This document shows positions 1 to 9,533 of a DNA stretch of 37,495 bases, piece by piece (positions within the stretch are counted from its first letter, which is position 1; each line of letters opens with the position of its first letter). The notes below the pieces were generated by a model. That model ran no database searches. It worked only from the letters and a program-made list of their open reading frames with translations, and was not told where the DNA came from. The stretch is from Alphaproteobacteria bacterium. GTDB taxonomy: Bacteria; Pseudomonadota; Alphaproteobacteria; UBA9219. A program made the translations under genes and the position numbers. The stretch lies in assembly GCA_031291395.1 (NCBI GenBank), contig JARLJD010000170.1, forward strand, positions 1-37,495, in the 5' to 3' direction.

Positions 1-225
1 ACAGCTCAATATGATTTGATACCGCCTTGGATAAGGCCTTGAAGAATACTGTTTGCATCGGTCGCTCCATTTTTTGCAAGAAAACGAAGCGCCTTTATGA
101 ATCAATTCAGGGCTTTATCCAACTAGCGTCCAGTACTGTGCCGGAACCCCATTTGTTTTTTCTTTTTTCGGTTTCTCAAGGAAGCGGGGCATAAAACACT
201 TTGCGCTTCGAAAAGGGACGAAGGC

Positions 226-1146
226 ATGTATGAAACTTTCTACGGCCTTTCCGGAAAGCCGTTTTCGCTTTTGCCGGACGGCGATGCCTTGTTTCCCAGT
301 AAACGCCACCGCCGCGCTTTATCGATGCTGGAATACGGCGTGGTTTCGCAAGCCGGATTCGTGGTCATCAGCGGCGAAGTCGGGGCAGGAAAAACAACGG
401 TCGTTCGCCATTTCCTGAAAAACGTTCGCCCCGATATCGCCGTCGGAATCATCACTAACCCCAGCGCCTCAATCGGGCGCTTGTTCGACTGGATTGCCCT
501 TGCCTTCGATCTTCAAAAGCGCGGCGCGGACGACCCCGCTCTTTACGACGCCTTCGTCGCATTTCTGCTGGCGCAGTACGCGCAAGGGCGGCGCGCGCTG
601 TTAATCATCGACGAAGCGCAAAATTTGACGCGGCAGATGCTGGAGGATTTGCGCATGTTGTCGAACGTCAACAACGAGCGCGACATGTTGCTGCAAATCG
701 TTCTGGTTGGGCAACCGGAAATGCTGGACACGCTCCAACGCGCTGACCTGCGGCAATTCGTCCAGCGCATCGCCGCGCATTGCCATCTGGATTCCTTGTC
801 GGCCGCAGAGACGGCGGCCTATATCCGCTATCGTCTGAACTTGGCGGGCGGAGACGCGAAACTTTTCGACGATCTGGCTTGCGCGGCGGTGTATCGTTTC
901 ACCGGCGGCGTGCCGCGTCTCGTCAATCTGCTGTGCGATCAAGCTTTGGTCTACGGCTTTGCCGAGGACATGCCGCGCATCCCCTTCAAAACAATCGCCG
1001 AAGTCGCCATCGACCGCAGCCGCTTCGGCCTCAGCGCCTTCCGCAACGTGCCGGAATCTCTCTCCCCCGCGCAACTGAAAGACGATCTGAAAACCGTCCT
1101 GAAAGAAATACGTCAGGGATGGCAGAAAGGCAGCGCAGAGGAATAA
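226..1146 (+). CDS. ExeA-family AAA ATPase
   Basis: A 306-residue P-loop ATPase of the ExeA / general secretion pathway protein A type (AAA_22). Walker A is GEVGAGKTT at residues 50-58 and Walker B is LLIIDEAQN at about 125-133. A sensor-like IVLVGQPE lies near 158-165 and a probable arginine-finger segment LRQFVQRI near 175-182. The N-terminus (MYETFYGLSGKPF) is typical of the family. There is no C-terminal peptidoglycan-binding or membrane segment, so this is a short cytosolic form like those found in exopolysaccharide or secretion clusters. The ATG is preceded by a purine-rich GAAGG a few bases upstream. The following gene is convergent, and no secretion or polysaccharide genes are visible here, so the partner system is unknown. 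The family call is firm; the cellular role is inference. Confidence 0.85.
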   Translation: MYETFYGLSGKPFSLLPDGDALFPSKRHRRALSMLEYGVVSQAGFVVISGEVGAGKTTVVRHFLKNVRPDIAVGIITNPSASIGRLFDWIALAFDLQKRGADDPALYDAFVAFLLAQYAQGRRALLIIDEAQNLTRQMLEDLRMLSNVNNERDMLLQIVLVGQPEMLDTLQRADLRQFVQRIAAHCHLDSLSAAETAAYIRYRLNLAGGDAKLFDDLACAAVYRFTGGVPRLVNLLCDQALVYGFAEDMPRIPFKTIAEVAIDRSRFGLSAFRNVPESLSPAQLKDDLKTVLKEIRQGWQKGSAEE

Positions 1147-1197
1147 ACAAGTCTCTTTTTATGAGTCAAAACAGCAGCGCCGCCAAAGCGGCATAAT

Positions 1198-1234
1198 CCC
1201 CTCCCCCTCGCGGGGAGGGTTAGGGAGGGGGGAG
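1198..1234. repeat. Single G/C-rich palindromic repeat (family A)
   Basis: A short element whose core ccctcgcggggaggg folds on itself, followed by ttagggaggggg. It lies between the convergent ends of the ExeA-like gene and the DUF2948 gene. The same motif recurs near 6578 and 6700, and degenerately near 3097. Here there is only one half, without the inverted partner. Confidence 0.7.
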
Positions 1235-1298
1235 TGAGGAAAGAAACCAAGTTTGGAATGAGGGCTTGTCATAAAACAATCGCGCAAAATGGATTCGC

Positions 1299-1724
1299 TT
1301 ATTCCCTCGCCTCATGACACGGCCGACACAAGGCCGGCCAACTCTCGCCGAAATCCTCGACCGTCGCGGACCACGCGCCCAGCTCCAGCCGAATGCGGGC
1401 GTCGCCCGCGAAGATCAAACTCAAATGCCCCGACGGCTCGAAAAGGATCGCCAGCAAATCCAGCATCCGCTCGCCCTGATGTTGATCAATGCCGTGTTTC
1501 TGAACCGCGACGACGCCCCGAACCGTCAAAGCGCAGCAAATGCGCTCCTTTTCTCCGCCCTCCCCGTCCTCGCGCCGCAAACGCTGCGCGACAAGAACAA
1601 AGGCGTTGGATTCCGGCTGAAACGCCATATCGCACACTGGCACAATCGCGTCTTGCAACACGGCCGAGATCACCTGAATGTCCTCGGCGTCCCCCGCCCG
1701 CAATTTCAGCATCGCCCCGCTCAT
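1299..1724 (-). CDS. DUF2948 family protein
   Basis: A 141-residue protein matching the alphaproteobacterial DUF2948 family by its opening ([20 protein letters not shown]) and the IVPVCDMAF and [11 protein letters not shown] segments. The frame is open 12 codons further upstream, but that part lies inside murA. The ATG at 1724 overlaps the murA TGA as ATGA, the usual signature of translational coupling, so I chose this start. Family function is unknown. The pairing with murA is, to my knowledge, common in alphaproteobacteria and suggests co-expression with a peptidoglycan precursor gene, but gives no mechanism. The C-terminus has CRPCHEARE with two cysteines. The gene ends at TAA, convergent with the ExeA-like gene. 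Confidence 0.85.
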   Translation of the reverse strand: MSGAMLKLRAGDAEDIQVISAVLQDAIVPVCDMAFQPESNAFVLVAQRLRREDGEGGEKERICCALTVRGVVAVQKHGIDQHQGERMLDLLAILFEPSGHLSLIFAGDARIRLELGAWSATVEDFGESWPALCRPCHEARE

Positions 1725-2998
1725 GCCGCCGCCGCAACCCGCTCGATATCCGCGCCGCAAGCCGCCAGTTTTTCTTCCAGCCGCTCATAACCGCGATCGA
1801 GATGATAAATCCGGTTCAACACCGTCTCTCCGCGGGCCGCCAACCCCGCCAAAGCCAGCGACACCGATGCGCGCAAATCCGTCGCCATCACCTCCGCGCC
1901 AGTCAACATCGGCACGCCCCGCACCAAAGCCGAAGAATTATGCACGGTAATATTCGCTCCCATCCGCCGCAATTCCGGCACATGCATGAAACGGTTTTCA
2001 AAAATTGTCTCGGTGATCATCGACGCGCCGTTCGCCACGCACATCAGCGCCATCATCTGCGCCTGCAAGTCGGTCGGAAAACCAGGATAAGGCTCTGTCA
2101 TCACATCGGTGCCGTTCAACTCGTTCATGCGGCGCACCCGCAATCCCTGCGAAGTTTCGGTCATGTCGATTCCCGCTTCGGCCAGAATGATCGACACGCT
2201 GTTCAAATGCTCCAGCTTCGCGCCGATCAATTCCACTTCGCCGTTCGTGATCGCGGCCGCCATAGCGAAAGTCCCCGCCTCGATCCTGTCTGGCACAACG
2301 TCATGCCGCGCCGCATGCAACTTGTCTTTGCCGGTTATAACGATCCGATCAGAGCCGATGCCCTCGATCGACGCGCCCATCGCCACAAGGCAATGCGCCA
2401 GATCAATCACCTCCGGCTCGCGCGCGGCGTTGATGATTTTGGTCTCGCCTTTCGCCAACGTCGCCGCCATCATCGCGTTTTCCGTTCCCGTCACCGTCAC
2501 GGTCGGAAAAGTGATATCGCCGCCACGCAGCCCCTGCGGCGCGCGCGCATGAATATAGCCGTTATCCAGATTGATCTCCGCGCCCAATTTCTGCAGCGCG
2601 CCGATATGCAAATCGACAGGCCGCGACCCGATCGCGCACCCGCCCGGCAGCGAAACTTTAGCCTCGCCCGCCCGCGCCAAAAGTGGCCCCAGCACCAGAA
2701 TGCTGGCGCGCATCTTGCGCACAAGATCGTAAGGCGCGACAATGCCGCACAGCTTGCCTGCCTTCAGCGTCCTCACGCGCCCCTCAGGCCCAATCCCGTC
2801 CGAACCGATATCGACGCCCAGCTGCTCCAGCAAACGCGACATCGTAACGATATCCGCCAGATTTGGCACATTGCCTAAAGCCAAGGGTTCATCGGTCAAA
2901 AGACAAGCCGTCAGCAAAGGCAATGCCGCATTCTTGGCCCCGCTAATATGAATCTTACCTTTGAGCGGATTGCCGCCCTTGATGCGTATGCTGTCCAT
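1721..2998 (-). CDS. murA: UDP-N-acetylglucosamine 1-carboxyvinyltransferase MurA
   Basis: Cytosolic enzyme of the first committed step of peptidoglycan synthesis, transferring enolpyruvate from PEP to UDP-GlcNAc. At 425 residues it has normal length. The conserved Lys-Asn pair is at residues 22-23 in [12 protein letters not shown]. The active-site loop [14 protein letters not shown] carries the catalytic cysteine at residue 121, so the enzyme should be fosfomycin-sensitive by family rule. Other hallmarks are [13 protein letters not shown] and the C-terminal [14 protein letters not shown]. An AAGGA ribosome site precedes the ATG. The stop overlaps the DUF2948 start by four bases. Upstream is a 361-base gap that should carry the promoter. 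Confidence 0.97.
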   Translation of the reverse strand: MDSIRIKGGNPLKGKIHISGAKNAALPLLTACLLTDEPLALGNVPNLADIVTMSRLLEQLGVDIGSDGIGPEGRVRTLKAGKLCGIVAPYDLVRKMRASILVLGPLLARAGEAKVSLPGGCAIGSRPVDLHIGALQKLGAEINLDNGYIHARAPQGLRGGDITFPTVTVTGTENAMMAATLAKGETKIINAAREPEVIDLAHCLVAMGASIEGIGSDRIVITGKDKLHAARHDVVPDRIEAGTFAMAAAITNGEVELIGAKLEHLNSVSIILAEAGIDMTETSQGLRVRRMNELNGTDVMTEPYPGFPTDLQAQMMALMCVANGASMITETIFENRFMHVPELRRMGANITVHNSSALVRGVPMLTGAEVMATDLRASVSLALAGLAARGETVLNRIYHLDRGYERLEEKLAACGADIERVAAAA

Positions 2999-3359
2999 TG
3001 GGTTTCCTTTTGAGCGTGAGTCTGTGAAAACTAGGGCGATGTGATTAAGTCAGGGTATCCATATTGAAAGCAGAAAAAGCAAAAGGGGCGCTATTCCCCT
3101 CCGCCACGCGGGGAGGGTTGACTACCCCAAACCTAATAATTTCCCATCGTGGAATCTATCTAATTCCACCCCTTGCATTATGCAATTATTACATAATAGA
3201 GTCATTGTGCGATTGGCGATTTACTAACGGAAAGAGGGATTCTGGGAGCCTTCTCCCCCTTTGGCACAGGAGAAGAATGAATAGGAAGACAAAGCCGTAT
3301 GTTTGGCCAAAAGGCAGACGACGTTCAAGGGGGATGTCGCATAGGAACCCGCCAAGATT
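2999..3359. other. Intergenic gap upstream of murA, no gene seen
   Basis: A 361-base gap between murA and the RND pump gene, both on the minus strand. It holds a degenerate family-A repeat half near 3097-3120 (cgcggggagggttg) and a small inverted repeat near 3250-3276 (cttctcc and ggagaag around a 12-base loop). The murA promoter should lie here, but I see no convincing -35/-10 pair. The one forward frame through it has no recognisable protein features. Confidence 0.5.
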
Positions 3360-6300
3360 TCAATTCATCGTCTCTGGCGTTTTCTTGCCCTGCGCATGAT
3401 GATCCGTCCCAATGACCATATACATCGCGGGCACGACGAACAAGGTGAACAACGTGCCGATGGCAAGGCCGGTTGCGATCACGAGGCCCATATTGAAGCG
3501 CGACAAAGCCCCCGCGCCGGAGGCGGTGATCAAGGGAACGACGCCCAAAACCATCGCCGCCGTTGTCATGAGAATCGGGCGCAAGCGCACGGCGGCGGCC
3601 TCGATGATCGCGTCATGTTTGCTTTTGCCCGCCTTCTGCAAATTGTTGGCGAATTCGGTGATCAGGATGCCGTGTTTGCTGATCAGGCCCATCAAAGTCA
3701 CAAGGCCGACTTGCGTGTAGATGTTGATGCTGGCCTTGCCGATGCCGCCAAGGCCCACGATATGGAACAAGCTTTGAACGACCCCGGGCATCGCCTTAAG
3801 CGACGCGGCGTCCGTGCTGTCGAGGCTAATGAAAAACAACGCGCCCGCAATCGACATCGGGATCGAGACGAGGATAATCAAGGGATCGCGGAAAGACTCG
3901 AACTGCGCCGCCAGAGTCAGGAAGATGATAATGACGGCAAACAAGAACGTCAGGGCAAAGCCGCTCGATTCCTGCGCGAACTGGCGCGACTGTCCGGCAT
4001 AATCAAGGCTGTAGCCTTGCGGCAGATCGCGCGCGGCGATGTCTTTCAGCGTCGCCAAAGCCTCACCCATCGTCACGCCGGGAAACATCACGCCCGAAAC
4101 CGTCGCCGCATTTTCCTGTTGGAAGTGGTTGATCGATTCTGGAACGGTTTTGGTCGCGATATGCGCGAGGGTCGAAAGCGCGATCGCCTCTCCCCCCGCC
4201 GTGCGAAGATAATAATTGTCGAGTTGCTGCGTCGTCAGGCGCGCGCGCTGCTCGACCTGAGGGATGACTTTGTACGAACGCCCGTCGAGCGTGAAATAAT
4301 TGACATAGCCGCCGCCCAGCATGGAGGACAAAGCGCTGCCGACATCGGTCATCGTCAACCCTAGTTGCGCGGCCTTGTCGCGGTCAATGACGACGGTCGC
4401 TTGCGGCAAATCGACTTTCAGATCGTCGTCGGAATAAATCAGCATGCCGCTTTTGCGCACGTCCTGCATGTATTTTTGCACGACGTCGTTCATGCGGTCG
4501 AGCGATTGGGTCGAGGTGAGGACGACTTGCACCGGCAAGCCGCGGCTGCCCGGCAAGGGCGGCGGCTGGAACATTGCCGCGCGCACACCCGCAATGCCGT
4601 TCACGTCGTTTTGCACCAAAGGCTGCAGATCGTTCGATGTGCGCTCACGCTTGTCCCACGGCTTGAGGATCATGCCCGCGATAGATTGCCCCGGCATATC
4701 CATCTGGAACACATGATCTTCTTCGGGGTAACTGGCGAAAGTTTTATAAACCTGTTTGTCGTACATCAGGCGTTGTTGCAGCGTCGAATCCGGAGCCGAG
4801 GTGAAAGCGCCGATAATAACGCCCTGATCTTCCTGCGGCGCAAGCTCGGTGCGGGCGCTGGAATAGAGGAAATAGATGCTGCCCAAAACCAGCGCGGCGA
4901 AGACCATCGTGACCGGCAGATAATCGAGGCTGGCGCGGAGAAGATTTTGGTATTTGGTATGCACAACGTCGAACAGGTGATCGAGCCGGGCGGTCAGCTT
5001 TTGCTCCCATCCCTTGCCGTCGGGATCATACGGCTTGAACAATTTGCAGCACAGCATCGGCGACAAGGTCAACGCGACAATCGCCGAGATCGTCACCGCG
5101 CCCACCAGCGTAAACGCGAATTCGGTGAACAAAGCGCCGGTCAGCCCGCCCTGAAAGCCGATCGGCACATAGACCGCGATCAACACAATCGTCATCGCGA
5201 TGATCGGCCCGCCCAGCTCGCGCGCGGCGAGGAGCGAGGCGTCGAGGGGGGATTTGCCTTCCTCAAGATGCCGATTGACGTTTTCAACCACGATGATCGC
5301 GTCGTCGACCACAAGCCCGATCGCCAGCACCAGCGCCAGCAGCGTCAACAGATTGACCGAGAAATGCAGCGCCAGCATAAAGATGAACGCGCCGATAAGG
5401 GACAAAGGAATCGCGATGATCGGAATCAAAACCGAACGCGGCGAGCCAAGGAACAGAAACACGACAAAGGCGACGATCAAAACAGCTTCGATCAGGGAGC
5501 TTTCGACTTCGTCGATCGAACTGGTGACGAATTTGGTCGAGTCGTAAACGATCGTGCCGTTCAGCCCTTGCGGCAACTGCGCCTGAATGCCGGGGAAGAT
5601 TTTGCGCACGCCCTGAATGACGTCCAGCAAATTGGCGGCGGGGGCGACCTGAATGCCAATATAGACCGCGCTTTTGCCGTCGAAGCCGACGCGAGTTTCG
5701 TAATCGTCGGAGCCGAGCGTAACGTTGGCAATGTCCTTCAAGCGCACCGACGCGCCGTTTTGCTGCTTGACGATCAGATTGCGGAATTCGTCAAGCGAAT
5801 GAAGATCCGTCGAGGCGTTCAGGTTGATCTGCACCATTTGGCCTTTGGTGTTGCCGAGGCCGGAGATGACGTTGTTCGCCGCCAAAGCGCCGCTGACATC
5901 GGCTGCGGTCAAGCCATAGGCCGCCAGCTTTTGCGGATCGAGCCAAGCGCGCAAGGCGAAATTCTGCGCGCCGAGAATCTCCGCCGTCTGCACACCTGCG
6001 ACCGATTGCAGTTTCGGCTGCACCACGCGCACCAGATAATCGGTTATGTTGTTCTGCGGCAAAATGTCGCTGCTGAAGCCCAGATACATAGCATCAATCG
6101 TCTGGCCGATTTGAATGGTCAAAATCGGTTCCTGCGCCGCGGCGGGAAGTTGGTTTCTGACCGAGGTGATCTTGGCGCCGATTTCGGTCAAGGCTTTGTC
6201 GGGATCGTAATTCAGGCGCAGATTGACGGTGATCGTGCTGACCCCGTTCTGGCTGGTCGAGGTCATGTAATCGATGCCGTTGGCTTGCGCGATCGCATTT

Positions 6301-6503
6301 TCCAAAGGCGTCGTGATGAACCCCGCGACGGTATTGGCGTCCGCGCCGTAATAAGTGGTCGACACAGTCACGACCGCGTTTTCCGTACGCGGATATTGCA
6401 AGATCGGCAGGGCAGTCAGCGCTTTAATCCCGATGACAAGGATCATCAAGCTAATGACGGTGGCAAGAACCGGACGGCGGATGAAGATGTCGGTGAAGTT
6501 CAT
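3360..6503 (-). CDS. RND efflux pump inner-membrane subunit (AcrB/MexB-like)
   Basis: A 1047-residue resistance-nodulation-division transporter that would export substrates by proton antiport in complex with the adaptor and outer-membrane channel encoded upstream. It starts with the typical MNFTDIFIRRPVLATVISL first transmembrane helix. Two large periplasmic loops follow TM1 and TM7. TM4 carries the proton-relay aspartates D400-D401 in GLVVDDAIIVVEN. The TM10 lysine is in GLISKHGILITEF. Length is normal for the hydrophobe/amphiphile-efflux class, and closest in feel to the MexF/MuxB/MdtB-like branch, though substrate cannot be assigned. It is separated from the adaptor gene by 268 bases containing a large inverted repeat, so expression may be uncoupled from the first two genes. 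Confidence 0.95.
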   Translation of the reverse strand: MNFTDIFIRRPVLATVISLMILVIGIKALTALPILQYPRTENAVVTVSTTYYGADANTVAGFITTPLENAIAQANGIDYMTSTSQNGVSTITVNLRLNYDPDKALTEIGAKITSVRNQLPAAAQEPILTIQIGQTIDAMYLGFSSDILPQNNITDYLVRVVQPKLQSVAGVQTAEILGAQNFALRAWLDPQKLAAYGLTAADVSGALAANNVISGLGNTKGQMVQINLNASTDLHSLDEFRNLIVKQQNGASVRLKDIANVTLGSDDYETRVGFDGKSAVYIGIQVAPAANLLDVIQGVRKIFPGIQAQLPQGLNGTIVYDSTKFVTSSIDEVESSLIEAVLIVAFVVFLFLGSPRSVLIPIIAIPLSLIGAFIFMLALHFSVNLLTLLALVLAIGLVVDDAIIVVENVNRHLEEGKSPLDASLLAARELGGPIIAMTIVLIAVYVPIGFQGGLTGALFTEFAFTLVGAVTISAIVALTLSPMLCCKLFKPYDPDGKGWEQKLTARLDHLFDVVHTKYQNLLRASLDYLPVTMVFAALVLGSIYFLYSSARTELAPQEDQGVIIGAFTSAPDSTLQQRLMYDKQVYKTFASYPEEDHVFQMDMPGQSIAGMILKPWDKRERTSNDLQPLVQNDVNGIAGVRAAMFQPPPLPGSRGLPVQVVLTSTQSLDRMNDVVQKYMQDVRKSGMLIYSDDDLKVDLPQATVVIDRDKAAQLGLTMTDVGSALSSMLGGGYVNYFTLDGRSYKVIPQVEQRARLTTQQLDNYYLRTAGGEAIALSTLAHIATKTVPESINHFQQENAATVSGVMFPGVTMGEALATLKDIAARDLPQGYSLDYAGQSRQFAQESSGFALTFLFAVIIIFLTLAAQFESFRDPLIILVSIPMSIAGALFFISLDSTDAASLKAMPGVVQSLFHIVGLGGIGKASINIYTQVGLVTLMGLISKHGILITEFANNLQKAGKSKHDAIIEAAAVRLRPILMTTAAMVLGVVPLITASGAGALSRFNMGLVIATGLAIGTLFTLFVVPAMYMVIGTDHHAQGKKTPETMN

Positions 6504-6577
6504 GTTCTTTGATGGTTCGGTGTCGGTTTTATCTGAATTGAAAGGTTAGAGACATAGGCGAAACAATAGCGGCCTCA

Positions 6578-6735
6578 TCCCCTCCCCCTTGTGGGGAGGG
6601 TTAGGGAGGGGGGAGGGCGGCTAGAAAATGCGATTGGGTTTTATAAGCCGCCTTGCGACAAGAGACGTTGATCATAACAAGCGTCATCTCTTGCGGAACG
6701 CCCCCTCCCTTACCCTCCCCACTAAGGGGGTGGGG
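6578..6735. repeat. Inverted pair of family-A repeats inside the efflux operon
   Basis: A left copy (cccttgtggggagggttagg, from about 6585) and an inverted right copy (ending near 6735, ccctccccactaaggggg) flank about 85 bases. Together they can fold into one long G/C-rich hairpin. The pair sits between the adaptor and pump genes in the direction of transcription, where it could attenuate readthrough or set a processing site. Confidence 0.75.
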
Positions 6736-6771
6736 ATTCTACCTCTCTTCCTTCAGCAACAGGCCACGCCC

Positions 6772-7887
6772 CTATTTATCCTCCGGCTTAGGGTTTTCGT
6801 CGTTCTTTGGCTGAATCTCATTGTTAATCTTAAGCGGCGTGCCGTTGCGGAGTTTGAGCTGACCGCTGGTCACGACTTCGTCTCCGGCGGCAATGCCCGA
6901 CAAAACCGCAACCTGATCGCCGCGCGTTGCGCCCAGCGTCACGAGTTTCTGCACGGCCGTCGGTTTGCCGTTTTCGTCTTTGGAAACGATAAACACCGTG
7001 TCGCCATAGGGGTTATAGGTAATGGCGGTTTGCGGCAAAGTGATCTGTTGTTGCGGCGCGCCGGTCGTGACGACGACATGCGCGAACATGCCGGGCAGAA
7101 GTTTATGATCGGGATTTTTGATCGTGGCGCGCACACTTATATTGCGTGTCGCCTCGTCGATCTTCGCGCCTATCGCCGAAATCTCGCCGTCGAACGAGGT
7201 TTCGGGCACTGCGTCGGCCTTTGCCGCGATTTTCTGCCCTTTGGCAACTTGCGGCAGATTTTGCTCCGGCAAATTGAAATCGACATAAATCGGGTCGAGT
7301 TGCTGCAGCGTGACGATCACAGCGCCCGCGTTCAGGAACTGTCCGATGTCGGCTTGGCGAATGCCCAGATGTCCGGCGAAAGGCGCGCGTATGGTTTTCT
7401 TGTCAATGATCGCCTGCTCGGCCGCGACCTGCGCCTTGGCGTTGTTAAGCGCCGCCGTGTCGTTGTCGACCGTCGCTTGGCTGACAGCGCCCGCCTTGAT
7501 TTGTTTCAAATCGCGGTCGAGCGTGACTTGCGCCAGATTGTCCGTCGCCTGCAGCGCTTTCAGCTGCGCCACTTCGTCGTCATCGCGCAGATGCGCCAGA
7601 ACTGCGTTCTTCTCGACATCGCCGCCGGAGTCGAACGACAATTGATCGACGATGCCCGGAACTTCGGAAGACAAATCCGCGCCATTGATCGCGCGCAAGC
7701 TGCCGACGGCGTCGATTTCCGGCTGCCACGCCTGTTCGGCTGCCGTGATCGTGGAAACGGTTTGGGCAGGCGCCGCTTGCGTCGACAGGAACTTTTTCGT
7801 TCCCTGCGCCACCATAAATTTAAAACCGATCATGCCGCCAATCACGACAGCGACGACAAGAATCATAAGGATCATGCGTTTGATCAT
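6772..7887 (-). CDS. RND efflux membrane-fusion (adaptor) protein
   Basis: A 371-residue HlyD/AcrA-type periplasmic adaptor linking the pump to its outer-membrane channel. Residues about 4-22 form one N-terminal transmembrane anchor (ILMILVVAVVIGGMIGF) with no lipobox cysteine, so it is anchored by a helix, not a lipid. Then come the lipoyl half-motifs (LRAINGADLSSEVPGIVDQL and RAPFAGHLGIRQADIGQFL), an alpha-helical hairpin rich in Gln/Ala, a beta-barrel domain and the membrane-proximal TLGATRGDQVAVLSGIAAGD segment. The start ATG overlaps the stop of the upstream channel gene as ATGA (7884-7887), so the two are translationally coupled. The C-terminal tail is charged and lysine-rich. Confidence 0.95.
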   Translation of the reverse strand: MIKRMILMILVVAVVIGGMIGFKFMVAQGTKKFLSTQAAPAQTVSTITAAEQAWQPEIDAVGSLRAINGADLSSEVPGIVDQLSFDSGGDVEKNAVLAHLRDDDEVAQLKALQATDNLAQVTLDRDLKQIKAGAVSQATVDNDTAALNNAKAQVAAEQAIIDKKTIRAPFAGHLGIRQADIGQFLNAGAVIVTLQQLDPIYVDFNLPEQNLPQVAKGQKIAAKADAVPETSFDGEISAIGAKIDEATRNISVRATIKNPDHKLLPGMFAHVVVTTGAPQQQITLPQTAITYNPYGDTVFIVSKDENGKPTAVQKLVTLGATRGDQVAVLSGIAAGDEVVTSGQLKLRNGTPLKINNEIQPKNDENPKPEDK

Positions 7888-9386
7888 GGGGTCTCTTTCT
7901 CAATTTTGGCCGGAGCGGGGGCATCGCTGGTGGCAAGGGTAACGGCATCGCGGTTCCACCAGCCCCCGCCCAAAGCGGTGAACAAAGCTGCGGTATCGGC
8001 GTAACGCGTCGCGCGCGCCGAAGCCAAAGCGGCTTTGGCTTGCTGCTCTGCCTGTTCGGCCAGCAACAAATCGGCCGCGCCGATCGCGCCCGCCTTGAAT
8101 TGCGTTTGCGCCAGAGCCAGCGTGTCGGCGGCCGCTTTTCCCGCCTCCATCCGCGCGTTCAAGCTTTCGGCATCGGATTGCAAGGCGTGCAGGGCGTCGG
8201 CCACATTTTGAAACGCCGCCAAAACGGTTTTGCGGTACTGCGCCGCGGCCGCGTCATAGGCGTCGCGCGCGGCGGATTCCTTATCGGCCAAAGCTCCCGC
8301 GTCAAACAAGGTTTCGCTGGCCCCCGCGCCCAAGTCCCAGAAACCGCCGCCGGGCGAGAACAACTTGTTAAGGATATTGGCCATCGAGCCAATATCCGCC
8401 GACAAGGTAATGTTCGGCAAACGCGCAGCTTCGGCCACGCCAATTGCCGCGCTGGCGGCATGAAGGTTTTCCTCGGCCGCTCGAATGTCGGGTCGCTGTT
8501 CGGCCAGTTTCGAGGGCAGGGACAAAGGAACTTGCTGCGGCAGAGTCAAGGCCGCGAGATCGAATTTTTCTGGCAGCGCGTTCGCAGGCGTGCGCCCGAC
8601 CAAAGCCGCCAAAGCATGCCGCGTCACCGCCAGTTGGTGTTCCAGCGGCGGCAGCGCGGCCTTTGCCGCAGCCAAGGTCGATCGCTGTGCCAGAACCGAG
8701 CTTTTGGCGACCGCGCCGGTTTTCAGGCGCAGATCGAAAATCCGCAGAACCTTTTCCTGCTCGGCAATAATCTCGCGCGCGGCCGTGATTTGCGCGCGCA
8801 GACTCGCTTCCTGAAACGCCGCCGTCACGACGTTTGAGGTCAGAGTCAAATAAGCAGCTTCTTTTTCAAACCCCGCCGCATCGGCTTCGGCTTGCAATCG
8901 TTCGATCGCGCGGCGCGTGCCGCCCCAGAGATCGGGGCCGTAGGAAACGGCGACCGAGGCGTTATAGAGCGTAAAAGTACTGCCCGGCACCGAACCGCCG
9001 AACGAGGCTCCCGAAACCTGCTCGCGCTGCGCGTTGAAAGAGCCGGAGACGGACGGAAAAAGCGCAGTGCTGCCAGCGGCCAGATTATCCTGCGCGACGC
9101 GCAACGACGCCTCCGCCGAGGCGAGATCGGGATTGTTCTTGATCGCCTGCGCCACAAGGCGGTTGATGCTGTCGCAATGGAACAATTCCCACCATGCGGC
9201 GGGAATATCCTGCCCCATCAACAGCTTCTGCGCCTCGTCCGCCGTTTTTTCCGGCGCGGGCTGGGCGTCATACGCCGCGACATCGGGAGCCGACGGCGTC
9301 GTAAAATCAGGCCCAACCGCGCAACCGCCCACAAGAACGGCGGCGGCGAGGCAGGAAGCGGGAAAAAGGCGAAAAACGCGGCGCAT
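7884..9386 (-). CDS. Outer-membrane efflux lipoprotein (NodT/OprM-like)
   Basis: A 500-residue TolC-fold channel of the NodT lipoprotein branch, first gene of the tripartite efflux operon. The N-terminus is a signal peptide ending in a lipobox (LVGGC, Cys22 counted from the ATG), after which GPDF is the typical NodT/OprM opening. Two OEP repeats follow (RVAQDNLAAGSTALFPSVSG and PDIRAAEENLHAASAAIGVA) with long helices. The reading frame also has a TTG six bases upstream; I chose the ATG because it gives a compact signal peptide, but neither start has a strong ribosome site. The 5' leader includes a long stem-loop, and an AcrR-like operator lies further upstream next to the divergent tetR gene. 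The C-terminus is extended by a variable APAPAKIEKE tail. Confidence 0.93.
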   Translation of the reverse strand: MRRVFRLFPASCLAAAVLVGGCAVGPDFTTPSAPDVAAYDAQPAPEKTADEAQKLLMGQDIPAAWWELFHCDSINRLVAQAIKNNPDLASAEASLRVAQDNLAAGSTALFPSVSGSFNAQREQVSGASFGGSVPGSTFTLYNASVAVSYGPDLWGGTRRAIERLQAEADAAGFEKEAAYLTLTSNVVTAAFQEASLRAQITAAREIIAEQEKVLRIFDLRLKTGAVAKSSVLAQRSTLAAAKAALPPLEHQLAVTRHALAALVGRTPANALPEKFDLAALTLPQQVPLSLPSKLAEQRPDIRAAEENLHAASAAIGVAEAARLPNITLSADIGSMANILNKLFSPGGGFWDLGAGASETLFDAGALADKESAARDAYDAAAAQYRKTVLAAFQNVADALHALQSDAESLNARMEAGKAAADTLALAQTQFKAGAIGAADLLLAEQAEQQAKAALASARATRYADTAALFTALGGGWWNRDAVTLATSDAPAPAKIEKETP

Positions 9387-9412
9387 GGGCAAAGCCGTCT
9401 ATACTACGTCAA

Positions 9413-9503
9413 CTTGAAAACCAGAAATTATTCTTTGCCGCGTTTACTTGTCAGGCTTGGGCTGTTGTGGCAGGGCGGCGAAGAATAATTTCAGGTTTTC
9501 AAG
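9413..9503. repeat. 29-bp inverted repeat in the efflux operon leader
   Basis: Arms at 9413-9441 and 9475-9503 pair at 27 of 29 positions by hand comparison (left arm begins cttgaaaaccagaaattatt, right arm ends aataatttcaggttttcaag) around a 33-base loop. The structure lies 27 bases upstream of the channel-gene ATG and downstream of the predicted promoter, so it would be transcribed in the leader of the efflux mRNA. It does not belong to the other repeat families in this window. Function unknown. Confidence 0.75.
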
Positions 9504-9533
9504 CGGACTGACTATACAAAAGGAAGCAAGAGT

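Noticed and set aside
1-225. Possible end of a gene entering from the left edge
   Set aside because: The longest frame in from position 1 stops after about 13 codons and shows nothing recognisable; the minus-strand frame over 115-309 overlaps the ExeA-like start and is a shadow.
1289-2878. A 529-codon open frame on the plus strand
   Set aside because: Antisense to murA and DUF2948; Arg/His/Pro-rich translation typical of a shadow in GC-rich DNA.
4365-6512. A 715-codon open frame on the plus strand
   Set aside because: It is the antisense shadow of the RND pump gene. The translation is dominated by Arg, His, Gln and Asp with no domain, while the minus strand gives a complete, motif-bearing transporter.
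6628-8004. A 458-codon open frame on the plus strand
   Set aside because: Antisense to the adaptor gene, which has clear lipoyl and hairpin motifs; the plus translation is Arg-rich without features.
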